The notes under the pieces: model-generated
The model's database searches: none
What the model saw: only the letters and a program-made list of their open reading frames with translations
Told to the model about the DNA's origin: nothing
Source: an uncultured Oscillospiraceae bacterium
GTDB taxonomy: Bacteria > Bacillota > Clostridia > Oscillospirales > Oscillospiraceae
DNA length: 64,000 bases
NCBI GenBank assembly: GCA_934654755.1
Contig: CAKUGQ010000003.1
Location: forward strand, 1-64,000
Direction of reading: 5' to 3'
Shown: positions 1 to 8,412 of the stretch, piece after piece
How positions within the stretch are numbered: position 1 is the first letter of the stretch
Layout of the letters: each line of letters opens with the position of its first letter
Translations under genes and position numbers: made by a program

Positions 1-4
1 ACAC

Positions 5-25
5 CTCCCCTTGCACAGGGGAGGC
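5..25. terminator. hairpin, likely terminator of a gene upstream of the window
   Basis: CCTCCCC and GGGGAGG arms around a 6-base loop, followed by CTTTAG. It looks like a factor-independent terminator, but the T-run is short and the gene it would serve lies outside the window. Confidence 0.4.
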
Positions 26-50
26 TTTAGGGTGCGGCGCTCATAACGTT

Positions 51-140
51 TCATTGCGAGGAGGGCGCAGCCCGACGCGGCAATCTAATGCAGGGGTTTG
101 ACAGGAGATTGCCACGGCCACTGATGTGGCCTCGCAATGA
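51..140. repeat. REP/MITE-like intergenic palindrome
   Basis: An 11-base terminal inverted repeat, TCATTGCGAGG at 51-61 and CCTCGCAATGA at 130-140, encloses a second nested pair, GGCAATCT at about 79-86 and AGATTGCC at about 105-112. The 90-bp unit therefore folds as one long imperfect hairpin. A partial extra copy of the end (CAATGACGGGATG) follows at about 158-170. The layout matches small non-coding palindromic repeats common between genes in Ruminococcaceae-type genomes. No open frame inside it looks genuine. Confidence 0.6.
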
Positions 141-258
141 CACATTCGGAGGTCTCACAATGACGGGATGCTTTTGCTTCCCCTTTAAGTAATTTGCACC
201 CTTTCCACACATTTTTGCTTTTCCCCGCTTTGCCCGGCTGCTCTTCGCCGGGCAGAGC

Positions 259-294
259 AAAAAAAATCCCTCCCACTCGGGAGGGATTTTTGCT
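259..294 (-). terminator. terminator of asnS
   Basis: ATCCCTCCC and GGGAGGGAT arms with A-runs and T-runs on both sides, six bases beyond the asnS stop codon. It can work in both directions, but its position fits asnS. Confidence 0.85.
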
Positions 295-299
295 GTCCG

Positions 300-1691
300 T
301 TAAAGCTCGCAGTTGTTGACCGTGCGAGGGAAGGGGATCACGTCGCGGATGTTGCCCATGCCTGTCAGATACATGACGCAGCGCTCAAAGCCAAGACCAA
401 AGCCCGCGTGCCGCGCCGTGCCGTACTTGCGCAGATCCAGATAGAAGCCGTAATCCTCCGGCTTGAGGCCAAGCTCGTTCATGCGCGCAAGCAGAACCTC
501 GTAGTCGTCCTCACGCTGGCTGCCGCCAATGATCTCGCCGATGCCCGGCACAAGGCAGTCCATCGCGGCGACGGTCTTGCCGTCCGGGTTGAGCTTCATA
601 TAGAACGCCTTGATTTCCTTCGGATAGTCCGTCACGAATACCGGGCGCTTGAACAGCACCTCGGTCAGGTAGCGCTCGTGCTCGGTTTGCAGATCGCTGC
701 CCCAGTGGACGGGGTATTCAAACTGCGCATTGTGCGGCTCCAACAGGGAAATTGCTTCCGTATAGGTCACATGGCCAAAATCTGAGGTCAGCACGTGGTG
801 CAGCCGGTCAAGCAGCTCCTTGTCCACAAACTGATTGAAGAACTGCATCTCCTCCGGTGCATTTTCCAGAACATAGGCGATGACGTACTTGAGCATATCC
901 TCCGCCAAACGCATATCATCCGACAGATCGGCAAAGGCAATCTCCGGTTCGATCATCCAAAACTCTGCGGCATGGCGCGTGGTGTTGGAGTTTTCGGCGC
1001 GGAACGTCGGGCCGAAGGTGTAGATATTGCGGAAGGCCATGGCGTATGTCTCGCCGTTGAGCTGACCGGAGACGGTCAGGTTTGTCGGCTTGTTGAAGAA
1101 GTCCATGGAGTAATCGACCTTGCCGTCCTCCGTGCGGGGGATGTTGTTCAGGTCAAGTGTCGTTACCTGGAACATTTCGCCTGCGCCCTCGCAGTCCGAG
1201 CCGGTGATGAGCGGCGTATGGACATAGACGAAGCCGCGCTCCTGGAAGAACTTGTGGATCGCGAATGCAGCGAGACTGCGCACGCGGAACACAGCCTGGA
1301 AGGTGTTTGTACGCGGACGCAGATGCGTCATGGTGCGCAGGAATTCAAGCGTGTGGCGCTTCTTCTGCAGCGGATAGTCCGGGGTGGAGGCACCTTCTAC
1401 CGTAACCTCCTCCGCCTGAAGCTCGAAGGGTTGCTTCGCATCCGGCGTTTCCACGATTGTGCCGCGCACAATGAGCGCAGCCCCGACGTTGGTCTTTGAG
1501 AGCTCGGCGAAATTCTCCAGAGTGTCATGATAAACGACCTGAAGCGGGAGGAAGTAGGTGCCGTCGCTCAGGACGATAAAGCCAAAGGACTTGGAAGCGC
1601 GCACAGAGCGCACCCAGCCGCCGACCTCGACGGTCTTTCCGGCGTATTGCGCAGTGTTTTTAAACAGCTCGCGAATTTGGACCAACTGCAT
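300..1691 (-). CDS. asnS: asparagine--tRNA ligase (AsnRS)
   Basis: Class IIb aminoacyl-tRNA synthetase, 463 residues, the usual length, which charges tRNA-Asn in the cytoplasm. An N-terminal OB-fold anticodon-binding domain (about residues 15-110) starts with VGGWVRSVRASKSFGF. The catalytic domain shows motif 2 (FRAENSNTTRHAAEF) and motif 3 (GFGLGFERCVMYL), and ends in the conserved VIPFPR segment. Asn- rather than Asp-specific features include the YTFGPTFRAENSNT stretch. The start codon follows a GAGGGA Shine-Dalgarno, and a clear promoter lies about 55 bp upstream. It is a single-gene unit with its own terminator. Confidence 0.97.
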   Translation of the reverse strand: MQLVQIRELFKNTAQYAGKTVEVGGWVRSVRASKSFGFIVLSDGTYFLPLQVVYHDTLENFAELSKTNVGAALIVRGTIVETPDAKQPFELQAEEVTVEGASTPDYPLQKKRHTLEFLRTMTHLRPRTNTFQAVFRVRSLAAFAIHKFFQERGFVYVHTPLITGSDCEGAGEMFQVTTLDLNNIPRTEDGKVDYSMDFFNKPTNLTVSGQLNGETYAMAFRNIYTFGPTFRAENSNTTRHAAEFWMIEPEIAFADLSDDMRLAEDMLKYVIAYVLENAPEEMQFFNQFVDKELLDRLHHVLTSDFGHVTYTEAISLLEPHNAQFEYPVHWGSDLQTEHERYLTEVLFKRPVFVTDYPKEIKAFYMKLNPDGKTVAAMDCLVPGIGEIIGGSQREDDYEVLLARMNELGLKPEDYGFYLDLRKYGTARHAGFGLGFERCVMYLTGMGNIRDVIPFPRTVNNCEL

Positions 1692-1743
1692 GGATGTTCC
1701 CTCACAATCCCTGCCGCATTGCGGCGAAATAGTATTTCATGTT

Positions 1744-1772
1744 ATTATACTCGACTTTTTTCGGAAATACAA
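1744..1772 (-). promoter_or_regulatory. sigma-A promoter of asnS
   Basis: Read on the minus strand: TTGTAT, 17-base spacer, perfect TATAAT. It lies about 55 bp upstream of the asnS start. Confidence 0.75.
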
Positions 1773-1837
1773 GCAATCATTGTAAATTATTCCGACGATT
1801 TTTACGGTTTTTCCCCGTGAATCTTCGGTGAAACAAA

Positions 1838-1867
1838 CAAAGAGGGGCGGCTGTCCGCCGCCCCCAA
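1838..1867 (-). terminator. terminator of the prfA-tsaC-coaE-aminopeptidase operon
   Basis: On the minus strand, GGGGGCGGC and GCCGCCCC arms followed by TCTTTGTTTG, 10 bases after the aminopeptidase stop codon. Confidence 0.75.
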
Positions 1868-1877
1868 AGTATCAGGA

Positions 1878-3278
1878 TTACTTTTCTTCGTAGAACACTT
1901 TCATGCCCTTGTAGGTCATATAGGTGTCGAGCTTTGCAACGATTTCCATCGGCGCGTGCATGGACAGAACGGGCACACCTGCATCTACGGTTTCAATGTT
2001 GCGATTTGCCATGTAGATGGCTACGGTGCCGCCGCCGCCCTGGTCAACCTTGCCCAGTTCACCGGTCTGCCAGATTACGTCGTTGTCCTCAAACAGACGG
2101 CGCACATAGGCCATAACCTCACCTGCGGCATCGGACGAGCCGCCCTTGCCGCGCGAACCGGTATACTTGAAAATGCCCGTGCCGTAGTTGATACGGGTGT
2201 TGTTGCGGCGATCGCAGGTTTCGGCATAGATCGGGTCAAAGGCGTTACTGACATCTGCAGAGAGGCAGAAGGATTTTTCAAAGCAGCGATGCACGCAGGC
2301 ACCGGTGGCTTTGCACAGGTCGTGCATAAAGGTTTCAAAGTAGTGGCTTTGCATGCCGGAGATGCCGCCGGAGCCGACTTCCTCCTTGTCCGCCAGAACG
2401 CACACGGCAGTTTTGACAGGGGTATTGAGGTCAAGCAGGGGACGGAATGCCGCGTATGCACAGACACGGTCATCGTGGCCATAGGCAGCGATGAGGCTGC
2501 GGTCGAAGCCGACCTCTCGGGCGGGACCTGCCGGAACCATGGTCAGCTCGGCAGAGAGGAAATCGTCCTCGGTGATGCCGTATTTTTCGTTGATAAGGCA
2601 CATAACCGCGAATTTGATCCGGTCGGCGCCGTCGTCATCCGTCAGCGGACGGCTGCCAAGCAGGATGTTCAGGGCTTCGCCCGAAACACCCTCGGCGAGC
2701 GTTTTACGCATCTGATCGCCTGCAAGGTGAATCAGGAGGTCGGTGATGCAGAAGATGGGATCGGAGGGATCTTCGCCGACCGTTACCTTCACGACGGTGC
2801 CGTCCTTCTTCGCTACGACACCATGCAGCGCCAGAGGCGTGGTCGTCCACTGATACTTCTTAATGCCGCCGTAATAGTGTGTCTTGAAGTATGCCATTTC
2901 GGCGTCTTCATACAGGGGGTTGGGCTTCAGGTCAAGACGAGGGGAGTCAATATGTGCGGCGCAGATGTGCGTACCGTTATTGAGAGACTCCGAGCCGATG
3001 ACGGCAAAAATCACGGATTTCCCATGGTTGTTGCCATAGACGCGGTCGCCGGGCTTGAGTTCCATACCGGGAATAAGCGGCTTGAAGCCGGCAGCTTCGG
3101 CCTTTGCGATTGTCCAGTCTACGGCCTCACGTTCGATCTTGCACTCGGAGATGAAGTCGATGTATTCCTTGCAATACGGCTCCATCTTGGCCAGATCCTC
3201 GGCGGAGATGCGGTCATAGCCGTTCTTCGGAGCCATGAGCAGCTCTTTGCGCTTTGCCTCGTATTTTTTTTCTTCCAT
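1878..3278 (-). CDS. M18 family aminopeptidase (internal start inside the coaE frame)
   Basis: A 466-residue metallo-aminopeptidase that removes N-terminal residues from peptides in the cytoplasm. Residues that fit the family's two-zinc site are AAHIDSPRLDL (histidine and aspartate), ADKEEVGSGG (catalytic and metal glutamates), SADVSNAFDP, and the late SMHAPMEI histidine. The start at 3,278 is supported by GAAAGGAG seven to eight bases upstream. From here the protein has the usual family length, so it is probably made on its own even if read-through from coaE also occurs. Confidence 0.88.
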   Translation of the reverse strand: MEEKKYEAKRKELLMAPKNGYDRISAEDLAKMEPYCKEYIDFISECKIEREAVDWTIAKAEAAGFKPLIPGMELKPGDRVYGNNHGKSVIFAVIGSESLNNGTHICAAHIDSPRLDLKPNPLYEDAEMAYFKTHYYGGIKKYQWTTTPLALHGVVAKKDGTVVKVTVGEDPSDPIFCITDLLIHLAGDQMRKTLAEGVSGEALNILLGSRPLTDDDGADRIKFAVMCLINEKYGITEDDFLSAELTMVPAGPAREVGFDRSLIAAYGHDDRVCAYAAFRPLLDLNTPVKTAVCVLADKEEVGSGGISGMQSHYFETFMHDLCKATGACVHRCFEKSFCLSADVSNAFDPIYAETCDRRNNTRINYGTGIFKYTGSRGKGGSSDAAGEVMAYVRRLFEDNDVIWQTGELGKVDQGGGGTVAIYMANRNIETVDAGVPVLSMHAPMEIVAKLDTYMTYKGMKVFYEEK

Positions 3279-3866
3279 TGTGATAACTCCTTTCAGAAAT
3301 TGAATACAGGTATTGATAAATGCTTCGGGGCTTTCCCCGTGGGTTTCCAGATGATATTGGGCCATGCGGATAAATTCCTTATCCGGCTTCTGTGCGCGGA
3401 TACGCAAGAGAGCATAGTCGTAGGAAATTCCGTCACGCCGCATGAGACGTTGGGTGCGAAGTACCTCCGGTGCGGTCACGGCAACGGTCAGATCGCAGCG
3501 CCGGGCAAGGCCGCTTTCAAACAGCGCAATGGCATCAATGGCCGCAAGCGTATAACCGTTTTCGCGTGCCTGTGTCAGCAGACGATCTACGGCGGCGCAG
3601 ACATGACTGTGCGTCAGGGTATTGAGCGCACGGAGCAGCTGCGGGTCGTGAAACACCAGTCGCCCGAGCGCTTTACGATCAAAGTGACCGCCGCTGAAGG
3701 CGGAAGGGAAGTGATCGCGCAGCGCAGCACGCAGAGAGACGTCGGATTCAAGCAGAGAATGGTACAGTTCGTCGCAATCGATGCAGTACGCGCCCAGTCT
3801 GCCCGCAGCGTGCAGCAGGGTCGTCTTGCCGCAGCCGGTGCCGCCCGTGATACCAAGAACCTTCAT
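1878..3866 (-). CDS. coaE: dephospho-CoA kinase reading frame fused in frame to M18 aminopeptidase
   Basis: A 662-codon frame. Residues 1-195 are dephospho-CoA kinase, the last step of coenzyme A synthesis: P-loop GGTGCGKTT at 8-16, the CIDCDELYH region, and the ALFESGL lid segment near 114-120. CoaE normally ends at about 200 residues. Here there is no stop codon, and the frame continues straight into a complete M18 aminopeptidase. That gene has its own Shine-Dalgarno and ATG at 3,278. The first ATG overlaps the tsaC stop (ATGA), so translation is coupled in a prfA-tsaC-coaE-pepM18 operon. A bifunctional fusion product, two separate products, or loss of one stop codon by mutation or sequencing error are all possible. 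Confidence 0.85.
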   Translation of the reverse strand: MKVLGITGGTGCGKTTLLHAAGRLGAYCIDCDELYHSLLESDVSLRAALRDHFPSAFSGGHFDRKALGRLVFHDPQLLRALNTLTHSHVCAAVDRLLTQARENGYTLAAIDAIALFESGLARRCDLTVAVTAPEVLRTQRLMRRDGISYDYALLRIRAQKPDKEFIRMAQYHLETHGESPEAFINTCIQFLKGVITMEEKKYEAKRKELLMAPKNGYDRISAEDLAKMEPYCKEYIDFISECKIEREAVDWTIAKAEAAGFKPLIPGMELKPGDRVYGNNHGKSVIFAVIGSESLNNGTHICAAHIDSPRLDLKPNPLYEDAEMAYFKTHYYGGIKKYQWTTTPLALHGVVAKKDGTVVKVTVGEDPSDPIFCITDLLIHLAGDQMRKTLAEGVSGEALNILLGSRPLTDDDGADRIKFAVMCLINEKYGITEDDFLSAELTMVPAGPAREVGFDRSLIAAYGHDDRVCAYAAFRPLLDLNTPVKTAVCVLADKEEVGSGGISGMQSHYFETFMHDLCKATGACVHRCFEKSFCLSADVSNAFDPIYAETCDRRNNTRINYGTGIFKYTGSRGKGGSSDAAGEVMAYVRRLFEDNDVIWQTGELGKVDQGGGGTVAIYMANRNIETVDAGVPVLSMHAPMEIVAKLDTYMTYKGMKVFYEEK

Positions 3867-4897
3867 TGCTCAGCCTCTGCATCGACGATATGGAAGCCGG
3901 CGGCCTTCTTCAGTCGGTTTCCAATGGCGTAGGCAATACCGCCACCTTCGGGGCAGCGTGCAAAGATTACGCGGATATCCGAGCGATCCAGCGCACGAAG
4001 TGCGGCAAACAGCCCTGCAGAGAGTGTCTCCGGTGCGGCACGTTTCCCGTAGGCGAGCGGCTCACAGCCGTCGTAGAGCGGCAGTTCCTCTTCAAAACAA
4101 AGAACGGCATCGCCGGGGGTGAAATGACGCCGCACATATGCCGCGGCGGCTTCACTGCTGCCGGAGACGATGCGTACTTCCCCGGAGGGGGCGTAGTGCT
4201 TGTACTTCATCCCTGGCGCGCGGACAACGGCGTCTCTGTCGATTTGTCCCAAAACGGCGCGATCGATAATCAACTCGCCGAGAAGCGCTCGGAGCTGCTC
4301 CGGTGTAATGCCGCCCGGTCGTAAAAGACGTGGACTTTCACCGGAGAGGTCAACAATGGTTGATTCCACACCGACCTCGCAGGGGCCGCCGTCAATGATG
4401 GCATCAATTCGCCCGTCCATGTCGTGCAGAACGTGCTGCGCAGTCGTGGTCGAGGGCTTGCCGGAGAGATTTGCAGACGGCGCGGCGATGGGGACGCCTG
4501 CCAGACGGATCAGCTCGCGCGTTGCAGCCGTGCGCGGGCAGCGGACGGCAACGGTATCCAGCCCGGCAGTTGTACGCTTCGGGACAAGCGGACGAACGGG
4601 GAGAACCATCGTCAGAGGCCCGGGCCAGAAACGCGAGGCCAAAAGCCGTGCGGCATCGGGAATGTCATGGCAAAGAATATCCAGCTCTGCCACTTCGGAG
4701 ATGTGAAGAATCAGGGGGTTGTCCTGCGGACGCCCCTTGGCTTCAAAAATATGCGACACGGCCGTTTCGTCCAGACCGTTTGCGGCCAGACCGTAGACGG
4801 TCTCCGTTGGTATCCCGACCAAACCGCCGTTTCTCAGGATCTTCGATGCAAGGCGCAGATCCTCCGGACGGTCAGCCGACAGCATTTGCGTTTTCAT
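3863..4897 (-). CDS. tsaC: L-threonylcarbamoyladenylate synthase (Sua5/TsaC type)
   Basis: Makes threonylcarbamoyl-AMP from threonine, bicarbonate and ATP for the t6A modification at position 37 of ANN-decoding tRNAs. At 344 residues it is the long Sua5 form. The N-terminal YrdC domain (about 1-205) shows GGLVGIPTETVYGLAAN, KGRPQDNPLILH, a PSAN-type stretch (APSANLSGKPS) and the STIVDLSG loop. A C-terminal Sua5 domain (about 225-335) follows the APGMKYKHYAP linker. It overlaps prfA upstream and coaE downstream by ATGA junctions, so it lies in a tight translation-related operon. Confidence 0.94.
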   Translation of the reverse strand: MKTQMLSADRPEDLRLASKILRNGGLVGIPTETVYGLAANGLDETAVSHIFEAKGRPQDNPLILHISEVAELDILCHDIPDAARLLASRFWPGPLTMVLPVRPLVPKRTTAGLDTVAVRCPRTAATRELIRLAGVPIAAPSANLSGKPSTTTAQHVLHDMDGRIDAIIDGGPCEVGVESTIVDLSGESPRLLRPGGITPEQLRALLGELIIDRAVLGQIDRDAVVRAPGMKYKHYAPSGEVRIVSGSSEAAAAYVRRHFTPGDAVLCFEEELPLYDGCEPLAYGKRAAPETLSAGLFAALRALDRSDIRVIFARCPEGGGIAYAIGNRLKKAAGFHIVDAEAEQ

Positions 4898-5985
4898 GCT
4901 TCCTGCCTGCTTTCGCTCTGACGCAGCTTCTCCGCTTGATCTGCCGATACAAGGGCGTCGATCAGCTCGTCGAGATCTCCGTTCATAATGGAATCGATTT
5001 TGTAAAGCGTCAGACCGATGCGGTGATCGGTAACGCGGCTTTGTGGGAAATTATAGGTGCGTATCTTCTCGTTTCGCATTCCGGAGCCGATCTGACTCCT
5101 GCGCTGACCGGAGTAAGCGGTTTCGATGCGCTCCTGCTCCAGTTGATAAAGCTTCGACGAAAGCATAAGCATACATTTTTCACGGTTCTGGAACTGGCTG
5201 CGCTCCTCCTGACAAGCGACGACAATACCGGTCGGCTTGTGAATCAGTCGCACGGCGGAGGAGGTTTTGTTGATATGCTGACCGCCTGCGCCGGAAGAAC
5301 GGTACACCTGCATTTCGATGTCCTCAGGTCGGATGTTCACATCCGCCTCTTCCATTTCCGGAAGCACCGCGACGGTTGCCGTAGAAGTATGAATACGTCC
5401 GCCGGATTCCGTTTCCGGCACGCGCTGAACACGATGGACGCCGCTTTCAAACTTCAGCCGTGAGTAGGCACCCGCACCGCGAATTTCAAAATCCGCTTCC
5501 CTGACGCCGCCAAGCTCCGTTTCGCTGTAGTTCAGCAGGGAGACAGACCAGCCTCTGGAGGCGGCATAGAGCTGATACATCCGATAAAGATCGTAGGCAA
5601 AAAGGGCGCTTTCTTCTCCGCCTACGCCTCCGCGAATTTCTACGATCACACTTTTTCCGTCATTTGGATCCTTCGGCAGCAGCAAAAGCGTCAGCTCCTG
5701 CTCCAACCGTTCGCTGCGTTTTTTTGCATCGGAAAATTCTTCGCGGCACAGCTCACGCAGCTCGGCGTCAACACCGCTCATCAGCTCTTCGGCATCATGC
5801 ATATCGCGCAGAGCGGATTCGTATGCCCGAAAGGTCGTTACGACCGGTTCCAGTTCGCGCTGCTCCTTGAGATAGGCGGCCGCCTTTTTGGGGTCGGCAA
5901 AGAAATCCGGCTGCTCCGCTCGTGCGCACAGCTCCTCATATTTTTCCGTAACAAGTCGAAGCCTGTTTTTCATCGTCTGTTCCAA
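4894..5985 (-). CDS. prfA: peptide chain release factor 1
   Basis: Recognises UAA and UAG in the ribosomal A site and triggers peptide release. It has 363 residues, near the normal 355-360. The catalytic GGQ sits in RSSGAGGQHINKTSSAV near residue 235. The codon-reading PxT-type region is not the SPF of RF2, and the upstream EIRGGVGGEESALFA segment is typical of RF1. It is the first gene of the operon. Its stop overlaps the tsaC start. No prmC methylase gene lies next to it in the window. Confidence 0.96.
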   Translation of the reverse strand: MEQTMKNRLRLVTEKYEELCARAEQPDFFADPKKAAAYLKEQRELEPVVTTFRAYESALRDMHDAEELMSGVDAELRELCREEFSDAKKRSERLEQELTLLLLPKDPNDGKSVIVEIRGGVGGEESALFAYDLYRMYQLYAASRGWSVSLLNYSETELGGVREADFEIRGAGAYSRLKFESGVHRVQRVPETESGGRIHTSTATVAVLPEMEEADVNIRPEDIEMQVYRSSGAGGQHINKTSSAVRLIHKPTGIVVACQEERSQFQNREKCMLMLSSKLYQLEQERIETAYSGQRRSQIGSGMRNEKIRTYNFPQSRVTDHRIGLTLYKIDSIMNGDLDELIDALVSADQAEKLRQSESRQEA

Positions 5986-6085
5986 TTCAAACGCTCCATG
6001 ATTCGTATTCCGTTCTATTCTAACAGAAAAACTGTGATTTGTCTACAGTAATGGGGAAAACTTACAAAAAGTTTGTACGAGATTG

Positions 6086-6119
6086 AAAAAAAGCGGTGCA
6101 CTCCGTCCACCGCGTTTTT
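6086..6119 (-). terminator. terminator of the cwlD-radA unit
   Basis: On the minus strand, GCGGTG and CACCGC arms are followed by a run of T residues, directly abutting the radA stop codon. Confidence 0.8.
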
Positions 6120-7478
6120 TCAGAATACAACAGCAATTGCCTCGCGGATGTTCTTCACGCGCAGTAGCTCCAGTCCCTCCGGTGTCTGAAAGGCCGCGCG
6201 TTCTCCGCGCGGGATCAGACAGCGGGTAAAACCCAGTCGGTGCAGCTCTGCCAGACGCTGAGAGAGCTGCGAAACGGAACGGATCTCTCCTGTCAGACCA
6301 ACTTCGCCGACGGCGGCAAGCGCGTCCGGCACGGGGGTGTCCTTCGCCGCCGAAGCAACGGCAAGCACGACGGCAAGATCGGATGCAGGCTCGTCCAGCC
6401 GCAGCCCGCCGATGACATTCAGATAAACGTCAGCAGACGAAAAGCGCAGTCCGCCGCGTTTTTCCAGTACGGCCAACAGCATGGCTGCGCGGTTATAATC
6501 GAGCCCGTTCGTAGCGCGGCGCGGAACATTCAGTGTAGTCGGGCAGACAAGCGCCTGTACCTCGGCGAGAATCGGTCGCGACCCCTCCATGACACAGGCC
6601 ACGCAGGTGCCCGGTGTGCCGACGGGGCGCCCGGAGAGCAGCATCTCCGAGGGATTCGGTACCTCTCGCAACCCGTTGTCCCGCATTTCAAAGACTCCGA
6701 TTTCGTTGGTCGAACCGAAACGGTTTTTTGCCGCACGCAGCAGACGATAGGAAGTGTTTGCATCTCCCTCAAAGTAAAGCACGCAGTCAACCATGTGTTC
6801 GAGCACCTTTGGTCCTGCGATGGCGCCTTCCTTATTGATATGCCCGACGACGAAAACCGTTACGCCGGAGCTTTTACAATACTGCATCAGCCGCATGGTG
6901 CAGTCACGAACCTGCGTGATCGAGCCGGGGGAGGCAGGCTTGTCCTGTGTATAGAGCGTCTGCACGGAATCTACGATCAGAAGATCCGGTTTTACACTCT
7001 CCGCAGCGGCAAGAAGGTTGTCCAGGTCCGTTTCGCAAAGCAGAAACAGCTCGTCGCTCTCTATGCCAAGTCGTCTTGCGCGTAGTTTAAGCTGACTTTC
7101 GCTTTCCTCGCCGGAGACGTAGAGTACCCGCTGTGCGGCACAGATTTTTGCGCAGATCTGTAATAGGAGAGTCGATTTTCCGATACCGGGCGCGCCGCTG
7201 ACCAGAACCAACGAGCCGCGAACCACACCGCCGCCAAGAACACGATCAAGCTCGCTCATCCCGCCGGAAAAACGGACGGCATCGTCCGTTTCCAGCTCTG
7301 TCAGCCGCTTTGCGCGCGGCCCGGAACGTACTCCGGTATCGCGTGAACCTGTCTTGGTGACAGGGGAGGGCGTGTACTCCTCCAGCGTATTCCATTGACC
7401 GCAGGCGGGGCAGCGCCCCAGCCACTTCGGAGTCTCATTACCGCAGTTCGTGCAGTAGAAAACCGTTTTAGACTTCAT
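6120..7478 (-). CDS. radA: DNA repair protein RadA (Sms)
   Basis: RecA-like ATPase/helicase that promotes branch migration of recombination intermediates, 452 residues as usual. In order it shows an N-terminal C4 zinc finger (CTNCGNETPKWLGRCPACG, about 9-27), Walker A GAPGIGKST near residue 94, the RadA signature KNRFGSTNEIG near 250, and a C-terminal Lon-protease-like domain (about 275-452) with the GEVGLTGEIR element. The start codon lies inside the end of the upstream amidase gene (11-bp overlap), so the two are co-translated. Confidence 0.96.
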   Translation of the reverse strand: MKSKTVFYCTNCGNETPKWLGRCPACGQWNTLEEYTPSPVTKTGSRDTGVRSGPRAKRLTELETDDAVRFSGGMSELDRVLGGGVVRGSLVLVSGAPGIGKSTLLLQICAKICAAQRVLYVSGEESESQLKLRARRLGIESDELFLLCETDLDNLLAAAESVKPDLLIVDSVQTLYTQDKPASPGSITQVRDCTMRLMQYCKSSGVTVFVVGHINKEGAIAGPKVLEHMVDCVLYFEGDANTSYRLLRAAKNRFGSTNEIGVFEMRDNGLREVPNPSEMLLSGRPVGTPGTCVACVMEGSRPILAEVQALVCPTTLNVPRRATNGLDYNRAAMLLAVLEKRGGLRFSSADVYLNVIGGLRLDEPASDLAVVLAVASAAKDTPVPDALAAVGEVGLTGEIRSVSQLSQRLAELHRLGFTRCLIPRGERAAFQTPEGLELLRVKNIREAIAVVF

Positions 7479-8172
7479 TTTGCTCCTCCAGATGCTGTAT
7501 CACGCCGCAGCAGACCGCTGCAGCGAGCTTTTTTTGATATTGCGCCTCGTGCAGCAGTGCCTCCTCGGCCGGGTTTGACAGGAAACCGCATTCCACCAGA
7601 ACCGCCGTGCAGGAGATGTGACTCATCAGATAGACATCCTGCGCCGGCTTGCACTGCCGGTGATTGCGCGTATCGACCTGTGTTGTCAGGATTGTTTGCA
7701 ATCGCTTTGCAAGTATGTCGCTGCCGTCGGTTTTTGCGTAAAATACCTGTGCCCCGCGGTATTTTCCCTCCGGGAAGTGATTTTGATGAATGCTTATCAG
7801 CAAAGCTCCCGGTGTCTGTTCAACGGTTTTTACGCGATTGCGGATGTCCGAAACCTTCTTTGCCGCAATTGTCTCGCCCTCCGTATAGACAGAGACGTCC
7901 TCGGTGCGGATCATCTTTGTCTGCTGCCCCAGAAGATGCAGCAGGTCGCGCAGCCGCAGCGAAATGGCGAGATTCAACCGGCTCTCATGCCGTCCGGTTA
8001 CGGAGACGGCGCCGCCGTCCTCACCGCCGTGGCCTGCATCGATGATTACGACCGTACCGCCGTCCGGCTTGTCTGTCGGAATGGCGGAAGCACCGCGCGA
8101 AATCAACAGTGCAGCGAGAATAACGACCGCACAAAGCGTCAAATAGATCAGTCCGTGATCCTTCAAAGTCAT
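7468..8172 (-). CDS. cwlD: N-acetylmuramoyl-L-alanine amidase, CwlD-like
   Basis: Zinc amidase of the Amidase_3 family, which cuts the peptide from muramic acid. It has 234 residues. An N-terminal membrane anchor or signal (about 8-28, YLTLCAVVILAALLI) precedes the catalytic domain. Zinc ligands are DAGHGGEDGG (His), HESRLNLAI (Glu) and ISIHQNHF (His). The catalytic glutamate lies in VLVECGFLSNPAEE. Size and single-domain layout match CwlD, which makes muramic lactam in spore cortex, and this genome does have spore-coat genes. A vegetative amidase role cannot be excluded from sequence alone. It overlaps radA by 11 bp. Confidence 0.85.
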   Translation of the reverse strand: MTLKDHGLIYLTLCAVVILAALLISRGASAIPTDKPDGGTVVIIDAGHGGEDGGAVSVTGRHESRLNLAISLRLRDLLHLLGQQTKMIRTEDVSVYTEGETIAAKKVSDIRNRVKTVEQTPGALLISIHQNHFPEGKYRGAQVFYAKTDGSDILAKRLQTILTTQVDTRNHRQCKPAQDVYLMSHISCTAVLVECGFLSNPAEEALLHEAQYQKKLAAAVCCGVIQHLEEQNEV

Positions 8173-8339
8173 ACAAGCACCCCCATGGGTACAATGTATT
8201 ACCGCCCGGCCTGTCCCATTCCTTTATTATAACGGATGAGAGTGCCCCTTTCAACAAAAATTGCATTGTGTTTGCAAATAAGCGGCATTTTCTGAACGGA
8301 TATACGCACTTCTGCAGTCACGAGGGCATCCGGAAAGAA

Positions 8340-8373
8340 CGGAAGCGACGCAGCTCGCGCTGCGCCGCTTTGT
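8340..8373 (-). terminator. possible terminator hairpin
   Basis: AAGCG-ac-GCAGC and GCTGC-gc-CGCTT arms around TCGC form a strong stem about 40 bp beyond the stop of the 8,413-9,450 gene. The T-tract after it is poor, so function is uncertain. The remainder of the 240-bp gap (8,173-8,412) shows nothing else. Confidence 0.4.
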
Positions 8374-8412
8374 ATGAATTGCCTTTTATGCAGAGACATC
8401 CACTGATCGGAA

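Noticed and set aside
1956..3932. 658-codon plus-strand frame opposite coaE/aminopeptidase
   Set aside because: No ribosome site or domains; the opposite strand encodes two well-known enzymes.
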